The notes below the pieces were generated by a model that was not told the DNA's origin, searched no databases, and was given only the letters and a program-made list of their open reading frames with translations. The position numbers were made by a program, and so were the translations under genes. Of a stretch of 64,000 bases of DNA, positions 40,168-49,111 are shown in pieces. This DNA is from Peribacillus frigoritolerans. GTDB taxonomy: Bacteria > Bacillota > Bacilli > Bacillales > DSM-1321. Location of the stretch: contig NZ_CP158190.1 of NCBI RefSeq assembly GCF_040250305.1, positions 3,628,001 to 3,692,000 on the forward strand, in the 5' to 3' direction. The stretch's first letter is position 1. Each line of letters starts with the position of its first letter.

Positions 40168-40204
40168 AAAAGCCTCCCTTTTTTTTATTAAGGAAGGCTT
40201 TCAA
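40168..40204 (-). terminator. Terminator of the spoIIIA operon
   Basis: AAAGCCTTCCTT and AAGGGAGGCTTT arms with a TTTTTATT tail on the minus strand, about 45 bases beyond the spoIIIAH stop. Confidence 0.85.
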
Positions 40205-40249
40205 ATTTTTAGGATGTTGCACTGTTCTGTATCAGCGTTCTGTATGTGA

Positions 40250-40843
40250 TTACTTTTCCGGTTGGAAGTCGACCACTACATTTTGCGCATCGCTCACTTC
40301 TTTCCTTACGAGGCGGATAATGTTATTAGCCTCTGTTTTCGTTTGTTTATCGGCCTTGACACTCACCTTTACATCCGTTCCGTCCACCCGGACCAGTGCG
40401 GCATTGTAATCCATGGCAACAATTAAGTTTTCGATGATATTTTCTTTTACTTTCGTTTCACTTAATTGTTCGATTTTTGCATAAGCCTCGTCTCGTTCTT
40501 CAGCTGATAATTCTGTATTGCCCATCTTTGCAGTCAATTCTTCATTCAGCTTCGCCCGTTCATCTTCAATCTGCATCCTTAAGGATTCGAACTCATCTCC
40601 AGATGCAATGGTTACAGAGGAACCTTCTGTATTCTTGGACGTTTCTTTTTCACTTTTAGTTTCCCCTTTTGTATCCGCTTTGTTCTCTGTTTTGCTTTCA
40701 GTTTTATTTTCTTCCTGTTCCATTTGCTCTGTTGACGTCATATCGGCGGCATTTTCTTCAGGAGCGGTTAAATAATAGACTGAAAGCACAACGACCAAAC
40801 TTAGCATAGTCAATAACCAAACGGTTTGTTTTTTTAATAACAT
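40250..40843 (-). CDS. spoIIIAH: Stage III sporulation protein AH
   Basis: This mother-cell membrane protein pairs with forespore SpoIIQ to build the feeding-tube channel. The 197 residues have one transmembrane helix (about 8-26), a polar Glu/Lys/Thr-rich linker and the C-terminal ring-building (YscJ/FliF-like) domain (NLIVAMDYNAALVRVDGTDVKV). AGGGGGA precedes the ATG. It is the last gene of the operon. Confidence 0.95.
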   Translation of the reverse strand: MLLKKQTVWLLTMLSLVVVLSVYYLTAPEENAADMTSTEQMEQEENKTESKTENKADTKGETKSEKETSKNTEGSSVTIASGDEFESLRMQIEDERAKLNEELTAKMGNTELSAEERDEAYAKIEQLSETKVKENIIENLIVAMDYNAALVRVDGTDVKVSVKADKQTKTEANNIIRLVRKEVSDAQNVVVDFQPEK

Positions 40844-40857
40844 GTAGATTTTCCCCC

Positions 40858-41529
40858 TTATTTTTTAGGCATGACAGAAACCCTGTGACTCGGTACATCA
40901 AGTGAGCGTGTGACAGCCTCGATGATCCACTTCTTTATTTGAATGTTTTCGGCCCCTTTTGCAACTACCAGGACTCCTCGTACACTAGGTTTTTTCGTTT
41001 CCGAAATGATCGGTCCTTCTTTCTCACCGCTCTTGACCAAAACGAGCTGTTCATCAACCGATGTGTCTTCGACCGTCCTTTTGCCGCCTTCCTGGTCGGT
41101 TTCTTCAGTGACTTGTTTTTGGGTGACTTTGTTTCGTTCATATACTTTCTTCTCGGATGCATCGACGTAGATTACGACTTTTACATCCTGGACGCCTGCG
41201 ATGGATTCAAGCGCTTCCTTCATTTCATTCTGTAGATATATTTCATAGTCTTTTGTAGTCTTGAATTCTGATTTCTTCTGACCGAATGTTTCAACATCCT
41301 CTTCATCATTTTGCTGTTTATCATTATTGAATACAGTCGTCACTTCAGATGTTTGTCCCGTCTGGTTGGTGGTTAACAAATTCCCGGCCATCATGATTCC
41401 CGATCCCAAAAGGACAACTATTAGAGCATAGACATACAGGGAAGGTTTTTTTTCCTTAGGCTCTTTTTGGTCAGGGTCTTTATTTAATAGTTTTTGCAGC
41501 CAGGATAATGGACCTTTGTCTTTGTTCAA
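40858..41529 (-). CDS. spoIIIAG: Stage III sporulation protein AG
   Basis: This ring-forming component of the mother cell-forespore channel has 223 residues. One transmembrane helix lies near residues 28-48, followed by a ring-building domain (EALESIAGVQDVKVVIYVD, VRGVLVVAKGAENIQIK). The start is TTG with GGAAGTG upstream. It is in the operon with AF and AH. Confidence 0.94.
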   Translation of the reverse strand: MNKDKGPLSWLQKLLNKDPDQKEPKEKKPSLYVYALIVVLLGSGIMMAGNLLTTNQTGQTSEVTTVFNNDKQQNDEEDVETFGQKKSEFKTTKDYEIYLQNEMKEALESIAGVQDVKVVIYVDASEKKVYERNKVTQKQVTEETDQEGGKRTVEDTSVDEQLVLVKSGEKEGPIISETKKPSVRGVLVVAKGAENIQIKKWIIEAVTRSLDVPSHRVSVMPKK

Positions 41530-41536
41530 TACTCAG

Positions 41537-42145
41537 TCACTTCCTTTCCCCGGCGATTTCAATGATCTCTTCATCAACAGACCAACTTGTTGCCAGAAAC
41601 CTTTTGACAGCATCCAGATTGGCATCATTTGAAGTGGATGGGCTTTCTGCATTGATATCAACCTTCGCTACTGCCTCTATCTCCGAGTTTTCTTTCCCTT
41701 CTGCCTTTTCCAATGAGATGGTTATGTTCTGCAGATCATCAACACCAGGTTCTTCCTCATTCTTGACCCCTACATCAATTGAACTAATCTTCATGTTATA
41801 ATCCACCATCAGCTCCTCTTCCACTTCTGTCTGTAATTGGACAGCCATTTGTTCTAAAATATATGCACCCTGTGCTGCTTGTATTTCTTTTTTCTTCATT
41901 TCTGTCAAATTTCCTAAATCTTTTTTTTTCTGATCTTCAAATTCACTAGTAGCCGCAGTGAGAATATCATCGAAATCCTTATTGAATAATCCCAATATAG
42001 GAGTGATGATGATCGCAATCAATAAAAGCCCGATAACCATTTTGGCATACTTCTGTAAAGCTGAATTCGGAAGAAGCATATCGATCACAGTAGCCAGCAA
42101 TACAAATATGATGATGTTGGATACCCAGCCAGCTAAAAAACTCAC
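41537..42145 (-). CDS. spoIIIAF: Stage III sporulation protein AF
   Basis: The 202 residues have two N-terminal transmembrane helices (about 5-25 and 33-52) and a soluble ring-building-like domain. A GTG at 42145 gives the family start MSFLAGW and follows GGAGGAGGG; the adjoining TTG (42148) is the alternative. It is a channel component of the SpoIIIA complex. Confidence 0.93.
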   Translation of the reverse strand: MSFLAGWVSNIIIFVLLATVIDMLLPNSALQKYAKMVIGLLLIAIIITPILGLFNKDFDDILTAATSEFEDQKKKDLGNLTEMKKKEIQAAQGAYILEQMAVQLQTEVEEELMVDYNMKISSIDVGVKNEEEPGVDDLQNITISLEKAEGKENSEIEAVAKVDINAESPSTSNDANLDAVKRFLATSWSVDEEIIEIAGERK

Positions 42146-42161
42146 CAAGCCCTCCTCCTTT

Positions 42162-43370
42162 CTAACGAACCATCAAAGTAATGTTTCCAGAGGCGATAAT
42201 TACCGTGATACTTAAAAAAAACATGAGTGAGACAATGGCCAATGCAGCGAAAATATAAATCATGCTTTTACTAATAATGTCAAGGCATTTTATTACAGGT
42301 CCTCCGCCAAGCGGCTGCAAAAGACTGGCTGCCAATTTATAGACAAAAGAAATCATCAGGATTTTTATGGCGGGAAACGTGGTAATGAGCAAGAGTATGA
42401 TGACGCCAGACAAGCCGACTGTATTCTTCAAAAGTACGGAGGCACTTATGACCGTATCCGTTGCATCGGTAAACATGCGCCCTATTACCGGTATAAAGTT
42501 ACCTGTCACGAATTTGGCCGTCCTGATCGTCACTCCGTCAGCTACAGCAGATGATGCCCCCTGAACGGATATCACACCAAGAAATATGGTCATGAAAGCC
42601 CCAAGGATACCAATGGCAAAATTACGGAGAAGCTGTGCCAGCTGTGTCACTTTATAATGTTCGGTCAGCGTGCTGACGATGCTTAAAATCGCTGCAAAGA
42701 ATAATAACGGAAGGACGACAAACTGGATCAAAATGCCGCTTGTATTCATCAAAAACATTAATACCGGGTGAAAGAAAGCTGCTGATACAAGTCCCCCTGA
42801 AGCTGCTATCAATGCCAAGAGTAAAGGGATGAGCGCCATTAAAAAGGAAATCATCAAATCTATCGTATCTTTTGTATATTCAATCGCCACATGAAAACTG
42901 TTAAGTGCCAAAATGATCAGCACCATATAAACGATTGCATAAGCAACCTTACTCACGGAGCTTTGCTCGAACGCATTCTGCAAAGACTGAAGGAACATGC
43001 TGAAAACGGTTAATAAAATGAGTGATCCCAGCAGCTTTCCATTCACGAGCAGTTCATGAAAAATGAATTTTGTCATTCCCTTTATCCATTCGTCAAAGGA
43101 AAATTTCTTATCGCCGCTTACGAAGTCCATAAAGCTCCCTTTCTGGCTTTCCGGTAGAAATCCTCCATATTCCGTAACGATGTCATCCCAATATTCTTTG
43201 AGCTCATCAACACCCAGCCTTTCTATTTGGCCTTGTACCAGCTCGGACTGCATGATCGGCTCTTGTTCGATTTCACCATTTTCAGGATTTTCGGCAGCTT
43301 GTCCAATAGATGCATGCAAAAAAAAGAGTAAAACGAATAGAATGGATAAGTAAGGCATCCGCTGCTTCAT
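42162..43370 (-). CDS. spoIIIAE: Stage III sporulation protein AE
   Basis: This polytopic membrane protein of the SpoIIIA channel has 402 residues. A cleavable signal-like N-terminus is followed by a periplasm-like segment and about eight transmembrane helices (GGLVSAAFFHPVLMFLMNT, MRTAKFVTGNFIPVIGRMF-like region). GAGGTGA precedes the ATG. In order and length it matches B. subtilis SpoIIIAE. Confidence 0.94.
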   Translation of the reverse strand: MKQRMPYLSILFVLLFFLHASIGQAAENPENGEIEQEPIMQSELVQGQIERLGVDELKEYWDDIVTEYGGFLPESQKGSFMDFVSGDKKFSFDEWIKGMTKFIFHELLVNGKLLGSLILLTVFSMFLQSLQNAFEQSSVSKVAYAIVYMVLIILALNSFHVAIEYTKDTIDLMISFLMALIPLLLALIAASGGLVSAAFFHPVLMFLMNTSGILIQFVVLPLLFFAAILSIVSTLTEHYKVTQLAQLLRNFAIGILGAFMTIFLGVISVQGASSAVADGVTIRTAKFVTGNFIPVIGRMFTDATDTVISASVLLKNTVGLSGVIILLLITTFPAIKILMISFVYKLAASLLQPLGGGPVIKCLDIISKSMIYIFAALAIVSLMFFLSITVIIASGNITLMVR

Positions 43371-43403
43371 ACATTCACCTCATTGACTAGTAGGAGTAAT
43401 CCG

Positions 43404-43793
43404 TTAACTTGGGAGCATCTGTAAAATCGTTTCGATAATGACAGTTAAAATCGGAATCGCCATGGCAAGAATCAAGATTTTTCCGCTTAATTCTATTTTG
43501 GAAGCGAGGGAACCTTGCCCTGCATCTTTTGTAATTTGAGAAGCGAATTCTGCAATATAGGCAATTCCGATTATTTTTAAGATGGTCTCTAGATACACGG
43601 TATTTACATTCGCATTAACCGCGATTTTTTCTAACATTAAAATAATTTCGTATATTTTGTCAGCCAAAAAAAGAAAAATGGAGCATCCTACAAAAACGAC
43701 AAGCAGGAAGGCGAAATTTGGTTTTTGCTCTTTGACGATCAGTGCCAAAAAGGTGGCAACTAGGGCAATGGCCACGATTTTTATGATTTCAAT
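43404..43793 (-). CDS. spoIIIAD: Stage III sporulation protein AD, probable ATT start
   Basis: This small membrane protein of the SpoIIIA channel (129 residues) has three to four helices and shows the conserved LIVKEQKPNFAFLLVVF and ILKIIGIAYIAEFASQIT. The only ribosome binding site, AAGGGAGGG, lies seven bases before an ATT codon at 43793 that opens IEIIKIVAIALVATF, matching the family N-terminus. The next usual start (GTG, 43775) is about 25 bases from the site and would cut off six conserved residues; no ATG, GTG or TTG lies upstream in frame near the site. Confidence 0.9.
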   Translation of the reverse strand: MEIIKIVAIALVATFLALIVKEQKPNFAFLLVVFVGCSIFLFLADKIYEIILMLEKIAVNANVNTVYLETILKIIGIAYIAEFASQITKDAGQGSLASKIELSGKILILAMAIPILTVIIETILQMLPS

Positions 43794-43807
43794 CGCGAAT
43801 CCCTCCC

Positions 43808-44011
43808 TTACTGAAATAGAAATACAGATTTAATTTTTTGAAATAAATCCTCTACTACAGAAGCTACCATGAATAAAATATAGATGAATCCGAAAAGTGT
43901 CACCCACTGGGCATATTCCTTCTTCCCAACCTGATCGAGTATCGTGTGAAGAAATGCCACTACTAGCCCCACACCCGCTATTTTAAATATGATGTCCACA
44001 TCAATGCCCAT
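43808..44011 (-). CDS. spoIIIAC: Stage III sporulation protein AC
   Basis: This 67-residue membrane protein has two helices, with the pattern AGVGLVVAFLHTILDQVGKKEYAQWVTLFGF. GGGGGG lies seven bases before the ATG at 44011, giving MGIDVDIIFK; the ATG at 44026 in the same frame abuts the upstream gene end and has no site. It lies between AB and AD. Confidence 0.94.
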   Translation of the reverse strand: MGIDVDIIFKIAGVGLVVAFLHTILDQVGKKEYAQWVTLFGFIYILFMVASVVEDLFQKIKSVFLFQ

Positions 44012-44032
44012 TTTCATTCCCCCCACATATTC

Positions 44033-44548
44033 CTACATCAGCAAGATGATCAATAATAACCCTGATAAAAAACCAAGACTTTTCATCATCTTTTCATATT
44101 TCCCCTGTCGGTCGAGTGCATCGCTCTCTTCCCGTTCCAAGTGTGCCATCGTTAGCATGATTTGCTTTTGCTGATGATATTTATCGCTTTTTCCAAGCGT
44201 CTCCCCAAACTGTGAAAGAATCTCGAATTCTCCCTGTTTTAAAGCAAGGGATTGCCATATTTTCTTCAAACTATCATCCCATGCTTCCTTGACGGTGGTC
44301 TCTCCGGACTCGAGTCGGTTTGCAAATGTATCGAAAAAGATGGATAAAGGTTTGGCCATCTGTTTAGAAAGTTTCCTTGCCGCTTCTTTCAAAGGTGTAT
44401 GACCAAACATGATTTCAGCTTCAAGCGATTGCATGGCGACTTTCAGCTGTCTCAGTTGACGAGGCCTCATACTTAATTTTTTCGCAGCTTCAAAACCTGC
44501 CCATGTCGTTGCAATAATAATTATCGCTGCTCCTATTAACTTAAACAT
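44033..44548 (-). CDS. spoIIIAB: Stage III sporulation protein AB
   Basis: This 171-residue protein has a hydrophobic N-terminus and C-terminus and a helical cytoplasmic middle, resembling type II secretion GspF domains. It carries the family pattern PRQLRQLKVAMQSLEAEI. It probably partners the SpoIIIAA ATPase. The ATG overlaps the end of spoIIIAA by eight bases. Confidence 0.92.
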   Translation of the reverse strand: MFKLIGAAIIIIATTWAGFEAAKKLSMRPRQLRQLKVAMQSLEAEIMFGHTPLKEAARKLSKQMAKPLSIFFDTFANRLESGETTVKEAWDDSLKKIWQSLALKQGEFEILSQFGETLGKSDKYHQQKQIMLTMAHLEREESDALDRQGKYEKMMKSLGFLSGLLLIILLM

Positions 44549-45473
44549 GCGGGTTCACACTTCCCCCCAAGAAAATGGGAACTCCCGCAGCATCAAGGAC
44601 ATTGTAGCTCCTCTTGCCGGATTTACTTCTCTGTAATTCTATAAACCGTTCAAAGATGTTTTGCTTTAATATTTCGGCGATAAAAGGTCGCTTCTTAATT
44701 TCATCCAGTGTATGGCCATGTGTAGTTATCATGAGTTTAATACCTGCGTTCACGGCTTCCAGCACAGCCTGCGTATCCGCTGCGCGGCCTATTTCATCCA
44801 CGATCAATACATCTGGGGACATCGAACGGATCATCATCATCATCCCTTCCGCTTTAGGACATCCATCGAGCACATCAACCCTTGTTCCAAATTGGAGCTG
44901 CGGTACTCCATGGACACATCCGGCAATTTCCGAGCGCTCGTCCACTATCCCCACCTTTTGAGGGGCAATGCCGTGTTTTTCATTACCGCTGGATATCAGT
45001 CTTGCAATATCACGTAATATGGTCGTTTTTCCCGTTTGCGGAGCACCAATCAACATTGTATGCTGCCATTCCCCGTCATATAAGTAAGAAGTGAGCGGTT
45101 CAGCTGCACCTATTTTTTCACGTGCAACCCGAATATTGAAGGAGGAAATATCCCTGATCGCCTTGACCGACCCATTTTCCAGAATCACCTTGCCAGCAAG
45201 CCCCACCCGATGTCCGCCCGCTATGGTTATATATCCTCGCTTTAATTCTTCCTCAAGTGTATATAACGAAAATTGACCTATTTGATTCAATAATTGATCC
45301 GCATCCGAATGGGTCACTTCATATGAAAAGAAGTATGGCTCCCCTCCTACAATGACCTCAAGCGGCCTTCCAACCCGAATTCGCAGCTCTTCCATCTTAT
45401 CGATCATCATCGGTGTCATACCCCGGAGTTGCTCGTATAATTTTTTCGGTAAAAAAGAAAGAATCGTTTCCAT
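44541..45473 (-). CDS. spoIIIAA: Stage III sporulation protein AA, AAA ATPase
   Basis: This is the secretion-type ATPase of the SpoIIIA channel. The 310 residues have Walker A GAPQTGKTT, a Walker B region VLIVDEIGR and the family motif DERSEIAGCVHGVPQ. AGGAGGA precedes the ATG at 45473; the frame runs on to 45602, but those codons carry no homology. It is the first gene of the operon. A possible sigma-E promoter (CATATATT at -10 with TCATCATT upstream, about 45509-45538) matches only partly. Confidence 0.94.
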   Translation of the reverse strand: METILSFLPKKLYEQLRGMTPMMIDKMEELRIRVGRPLEVIVGGEPYFFSYEVTHSDADQLLNQIGQFSLYTLEEELKRGYITIAGGHRVGLAGKVILENGSVKAIRDISSFNIRVAREKIGAAEPLTSYLYDGEWQHTMLIGAPQTGKTTILRDIARLISSGNEKHGIAPQKVGIVDERSEIAGCVHGVPQLQFGTRVDVLDGCPKAEGMMMMIRSMSPDVLIVDEIGRAADTQAVLEAVNAGIKLMITTHGHTLDEIKKRPFIAEILKQNIFERFIELQRSKSGKRSYNVLDAAGVPIFLGGSVNPHV

Positions 45474-45611
45474 TTTGACAATCCTCCTGTATACACCACT
45501 TTCAATAAAATATATGCCGTCCAGCCTCCAATGATGACAGGCTATTAAAGAAACAGACCATTTATTGATTTTTTTATGACTTCGAGGATCTAAAAAACAC
45601 ACAAAAAAAGG

Positions 45612-46078
45612 CCGAGAAATTAATCTCGGTCTCAGGCTGTAAAAAAAATTCGAACAAAGCGAGTTTGCCTACAGGATGGCTTGTACAATTTGGACGTTGA
45701 TTGGAACGTAGGGCACTCGCTCCAATCAACTTTGTTTTAACTTTTAGATAGAACCCTTTTGCCTAATAGAATTATTAAAACTTGAGGTGATGAGGATTCT
45801 TTCTAAACATGATTCTATTCAGCGAGATCAGCTTGAAATGTTAGGCCAACTGGTGCCAACTTGTAAAATGGAGATTTAAAGTACACAACAACAAATAAAA
45901 AGGTCTAAAGTAAAGACCATCAGATAGTGGTGACACGCCATATTCGGCAAGAATATATGGAATCATCTGCGTCATCAAGTCAAATCCACTAAAAAATCAA
46001 AAAGGTTTCGGAATGAGTCCATTCCGAAACCTTTTTGTCTACAAACTGAAACCGAGGTCTTCACATCGGTCTTCTTTC
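45612..46078. mobile_element. MITE-like intergenic repeat element, copy 3, with bracketing terminators
   Basis: The head (GGCTGT...ATTCGAACAAAG) and tail (CCTTTTTGTCTACAAACTGAAAC) match copy 1. The core is reduced to TTGATTGGA and TCCAATCAA around a 15-base spacer (about 45696-45730), so the GC-rich inner cruciform is missing. A perfect hairpin (GGTTTCGGAAT/ATTCCGAAACC, 46003-46034) with T5 lies before the tail. Two related terminators bracket it: CCGAGA/TCTCGG (45612-45629) and ACCGA/TCGGT (46050-46073). In the middle (about 45780-46000) lie other small hairpins (GGTCT/AGACC near 45902-45918; ATATTC/GAATAT near 45940-45956). No gene is present, and B. subtilis has yqhV here. Confidence 0.7.
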
Positions 46079-46080
46079 AT

Positions 46081-46638
46081 TTATGCACGTGATACGTAAG
46101 AACCTTCATTTGTATTGATCAATAGTTTGTCACCTTGGTTGATGAAGAATGGGACTTGAACCGAAAGGCCCGTCTCAAGTACGGCTGATTTCGTGCCGCC
46201 TGAAGATGTATCGCCTTTAATTCCCGGCTCAGTCTCCGCCACTTCTAGTTCCACTGTGTTAGGAAGCTCGACCCCAAGTGTTTCCGCTTGGAAAGTCATG
46301 ATATGTACTTCCATATTTTCCTTAAGGAACTTAAGTTCACGCTCAATGCTTGATGCAGGCAGCTCGATTTGGTCATACGTTTCGTTATCCATGAATACAT
46401 GGCTGTCTCCACTTGCATAAAGGTACTGCATCTTGCGGTTTTCGATATGTGCTTTAGCAACTTTTTCACCAGCACGGAATGTTTTCTCCTGGATTGAACC
46501 CGTACGAAGGTTACGAAGTTTAGAACGTACAAAAGCTGCACCTTTACCAGGTTTAACGTGTTGGAACTCGATAACCTGCCAAATTCCGTTATCTACTTCA
46601 ATCGTAACACCCGTGCGAAAATCGTTTACAGAAATCAT
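46081..46638 (-). CDS. efp: Translation elongation factor P
   Basis: It rescues ribosomes stalled at polyproline. The 185 residues show the three beta-domains and the modified loop [14 protein letters not shown], with Lys at position 32 (5-aminopentanol-modified in B. subtilis). The C-terminal motif [16 protein letters not shown] is standard. AGGAGGA precedes the ATG. It lies after papA in one orientation. Confidence 0.97.
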   Translation of the reverse strand: MISVNDFRTGVTIEVDNGIWQVIEFQHVKPGKGAAFVRSKLRNLRTGSIQEKTFRAGEKVAKAHIENRKMQYLYASGDSHVFMDNETYDQIELPASSIERELKFLKENMEVHIMTFQAETLGVELPNTVELEVAETEPGIKGDTSSGGTKSAVLETGLSVQVPFFINQGDKLLINTNEGSYVSRA

Positions 46639-46664
46639 AAATTTGTCCTCCTACATGTACATGT

Positions 46665-47726
46665 TTACAGAATGATTAACTCTTTGGTTGAATGAGTAAG
46701 TGCTTCGTTACCATCAAGTGTAACGATTGTATCATCTTCAATCCGCACTCCGCCTACCCCAGGTAAGTAAATGCCCGGTTCAACGGTTACGGCCATACCT
46801 GGTTCTAAAATGATATCAGACCTAACGGATAATGCTGGACCTTCATGAACTTCAAGACCGATACCATGTCCAGTCGAATGTCCAAAATACTGCCCATATC
46901 CCTTTTCTTCAATTAGATTTCGAGTTAGTGCATCCGCTTCCCTGCCAGTCATACCGGGTTTGATCCCAGCCATTCCTCGCAGTTGAGCTTCCAAAACAAT
47001 GTCATAAATATTAATAAGTTCTTCACTTGGCTTGCCAACCGCTAATGTCCGAGTGATGTCAGACACATACCCATTATAATATGCCCCGTAATCCAATGTG
47101 ACGAAATCGCCTTTTTCAATGATTTTATCCGTAGCAACTCCATGCGGAAGTGCGGACCTTAAGCCGGATGCCACAATAATATCGAAGGAAGAAGAAGTTG
47201 CCCCTTGTTTCCTCATAAAGAACTCAAGTTCATTGGATACATCCAGTTCCGAGATCCCTGGACGCAGGAAATCCAGAATATGTGTAAACGCAGCATCAGC
47301 AATAGCAGCCGCTTCCTTTAATATCTTAATCTCTGATGAAGTCTTTATCAAGCGTAAATTCTCAATAACCCCCGACACCGGCAAAAGCTGACCATCAATG
47401 ACCGCTTCGTATGCCTTATATGTAGCATAAGTCAGGTGCTCTTGCTCAAAGCCCAGCTTGCCGATATTCATCGCTTTAGCCTGCTTGCCGACTTCTTCGA
47501 TGATGGTTCCTTTGTGTTGAACGACCTCATAGTCCGGTGCCTGCTTGCTCGCTTGTTCCACGTATCTGAAATCAGTGATGAATTTAGCTTCTTTTTGGGA
47601 AATAAGTACAACGCCTGCACTTCCCGTAAAGTTGGTCATAAATCGGCGATTATATGTACTGGTAATCAAAAAACCATCAATGCCCGCCTTTTCCATTGAG
47701 GCTCTTAAGCGCATTAGTTTATTCAT
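46665..47726 (-). CDS. papA: Xaa-Pro aminopeptidase (YqhT)
   Basis: This metallopeptidase of the M24 family removes N-terminal residues before proline. The 353 residues have a creatinase N-terminal domain and the pita-bread catalytic domain with metal ligands in TLDYGAYYNGYVSDITRT, GHSTGHGIGLEVHEGP and VTVEPGIYLPGVGGVRIED. AAGGGGAG precedes the ATG. It abuts aroQ without a gap. Confidence 0.92.
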   Translation of the reverse strand: MNKLMRLRASMEKAGIDGFLITSTYNRRFMTNFTGSAGVVLISQKEAKFITDFRYVEQASKQAPDYEVVQHKGTIIEEVGKQAKAMNIGKLGFEQEHLTYATYKAYEAVIDGQLLPVSGVIENLRLIKTSSEIKILKEAAAIADAAFTHILDFLRPGISELDVSNELEFFMRKQGATSSSFDIIVASGLRSALPHGVATDKIIEKGDFVTLDYGAYYNGYVSDITRTLAVGKPSEELINIYDIVLEAQLRGMAGIKPGMTGREADALTRNLIEEKGYGQYFGHSTGHGIGLEVHEGPALSVRSDIILEPGMAVTVEPGIYLPGVGGVRIEDDTIVTLDGNEALTHSTKELIIL

Positions 47727-48173
47727 TTAATTTCTCCCCTTTGCAATCTTTGTGATCGCCTGCAACGCCAACTCATATCCGTGTATCCCCAAGCCGACAA
47801 TCTGTCCCGCCGTTACCGGTGCGGTCACTGATTCATGCCGAAAGCTTTCACGGGCATGTATGTTCGAAATATGCACTTCCACCACTGGAACATCAATTCC
47901 GGCTATTGCATCACGAATCGCATAGCTATAATGAGTAAAAGCCCCAGGATTAATGATAATCCCGTCGATCCCATGATCCTCTGACCAATGGAGCTTGTCG
48001 ATAATCGCTCCTTCATGGTTAGTTTGAAAAGAAGTCAATTCCACATCTAACCCTTGAGCTTGCTGCATTAATTGCGCTTCGACATCCGCAAGCGTCGAGG
48101 ATCCATAATGCGCAGGTTCCCGTTTCCCCAAGCGATTTAAATTCGGACCATTGATTAGTAAGATTTTTGTCAT
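47727..48173 (-). CDS. aroQ: 3-dehydroquinate dehydratase, type II
   Basis: This is the third step of the shikimate pathway. The 148 residues show the type II pattern: NGPNLNRLGKREP with the catalytic Tyr in the following loop, INPGAFTHYSYAIRDA and EVHISNIHARESFRH. The frame is open to 48266, but the conserved start MTKILLINGPN is at 48173, with AGCAGGTG seven bases upstream; the adjoining ATG (48176) is the alternative. Confidence 0.96.
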   Translation of the reverse strand: MTKILLINGPNLNRLGKREPAHYGSSTLADVEAQLMQQAQGLDVELTSFQTNHEGAIIDKLHWSEDHGIDGIIINPGAFTHYSYAIRDAIAGIDVPVVEVHISNIHARESFRHESVTAPVTAGQIVGLGIHGYELALQAITKIAKGRN

Positions 48174-48266
48174 CATCAAACACCTGCTCATGTTAAAAGA
48201 ATGCTTTCCATGACATTCTATCATAATTCCAAATTGTCTTACTACTTTTTTACAACCAAGAAGCAA

Positions 48267-48779
48267 TCAGCTTTCCGTATGCTTCTCGGCTTTGTTTTTT
48301 TGACGTATATATTCCTGATGATCGTATGAAATAGAAAACCCTACAAAAAGACCGTATATAATAAAAATGCATACACTTGTTATAACCGTATTTGCTGACA
48401 TTTTATAAAAGGTTGGCAAATCGATGAACATCGGTTTCAGGACAAATACCAGCAAAGCCCAGCAAACCACCCCCAAAATAATACCCGGAAAAATACCCTT
48501 CATCCTTTTAAAAAGACTATAGTAGATAAAAGCGATCCCCACGGATAGAATTCCGAACAAAATTATGGTCATTACCGTACCGAGCCAATGATCGATCCAG
48601 GTCATATTGGACCACGAGGTAAGTATGAATTTTGGGCTAAAATCCATAAAGTTAATATAATGGGCTATGATTCCGATAAAACTGGCTAAAGCCCCCCCAA
48701 CAAAACCGACAGCAAGTACATTGTAGATTAACATGCTTTGATATTCCTGTTGAATTTGTCCTTTTTCATTAGAAGACAT
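48267..48779 (-). CDS. yqhR: Membrane protein YqhR
   Basis: This 170-residue protein has four predicted transmembrane helices (about residues 20-42, 67-90, 98-120 and 135-158), typical of the conserved Bacillus YqhR family of unknown function. GGAGGTGA lies at good spacing before the ATG at 48779; the frame's upstream ATG has no site. It heads yqhR-aroQ-papA-efp and is divergent from yqhQ. Confidence 0.88.
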   Translation of the reverse strand: MSSNEKGQIQQEYQSMLIYNVLAVGFVGGALASFIGIIAHYINFMDFSPKFILTSWSNMTWIDHWLGTVMTIILFGILSVGIAFIYYSLFKRMKGIFPGIILGVVCWALLVFVLKPMFIDLPTFYKMSANTVITSVCIFIIYGLFVGFSISYDHQEYIRQKNKAEKHTES

Positions 48780-49111
48780 ATCAATCACCTCCGCTACGTA
48801 GTATGCCCTTTGTTAAATAGAACTATTTTTTTTTATTCTTAGGAAGGAGAATCACTAGAGGTTTTGTGATTTATTCTGTATGATTAAATCATAAATAATC
48901 TGCTTTTTTCAGAGGAAAATACCCATCCTCTGTTGAAGTTTATAATGTACACAGGATACTACCTTCCTGTGATTCAACATTCATAAAGTACTTGCAGGGT
49001 TAAAGCTTCCATTCAATTTTGGAGGGGCGCCTTTACCCATGTGATGCTTGTTAATAAACATGTTAGCACCCTTGAGAGAGCTACGTGAATAACTATTAGG
49101 TTGGTGTAGAA
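48780..49111. other. Divergent intergenic region between yqhR and yqhQ
   Basis: It should hold two promoters. I see two short hairpins: CAGAGG/CCTCTG (48910-48932) and CACAGGA/TCCTGTG (48950-48971), neither with a proper T-run. GAGGGG at about 49021 is not followed by a usable start. No clear -35/-10 pair stood out. Confidence 0.35.

Noticed and set aside
45474..45602. Upstream extension of SpoIIIAA by 43 residues
   Set aside because: AGGAGGA directly precedes the ATG at 45473 and the extension has no match to the family.
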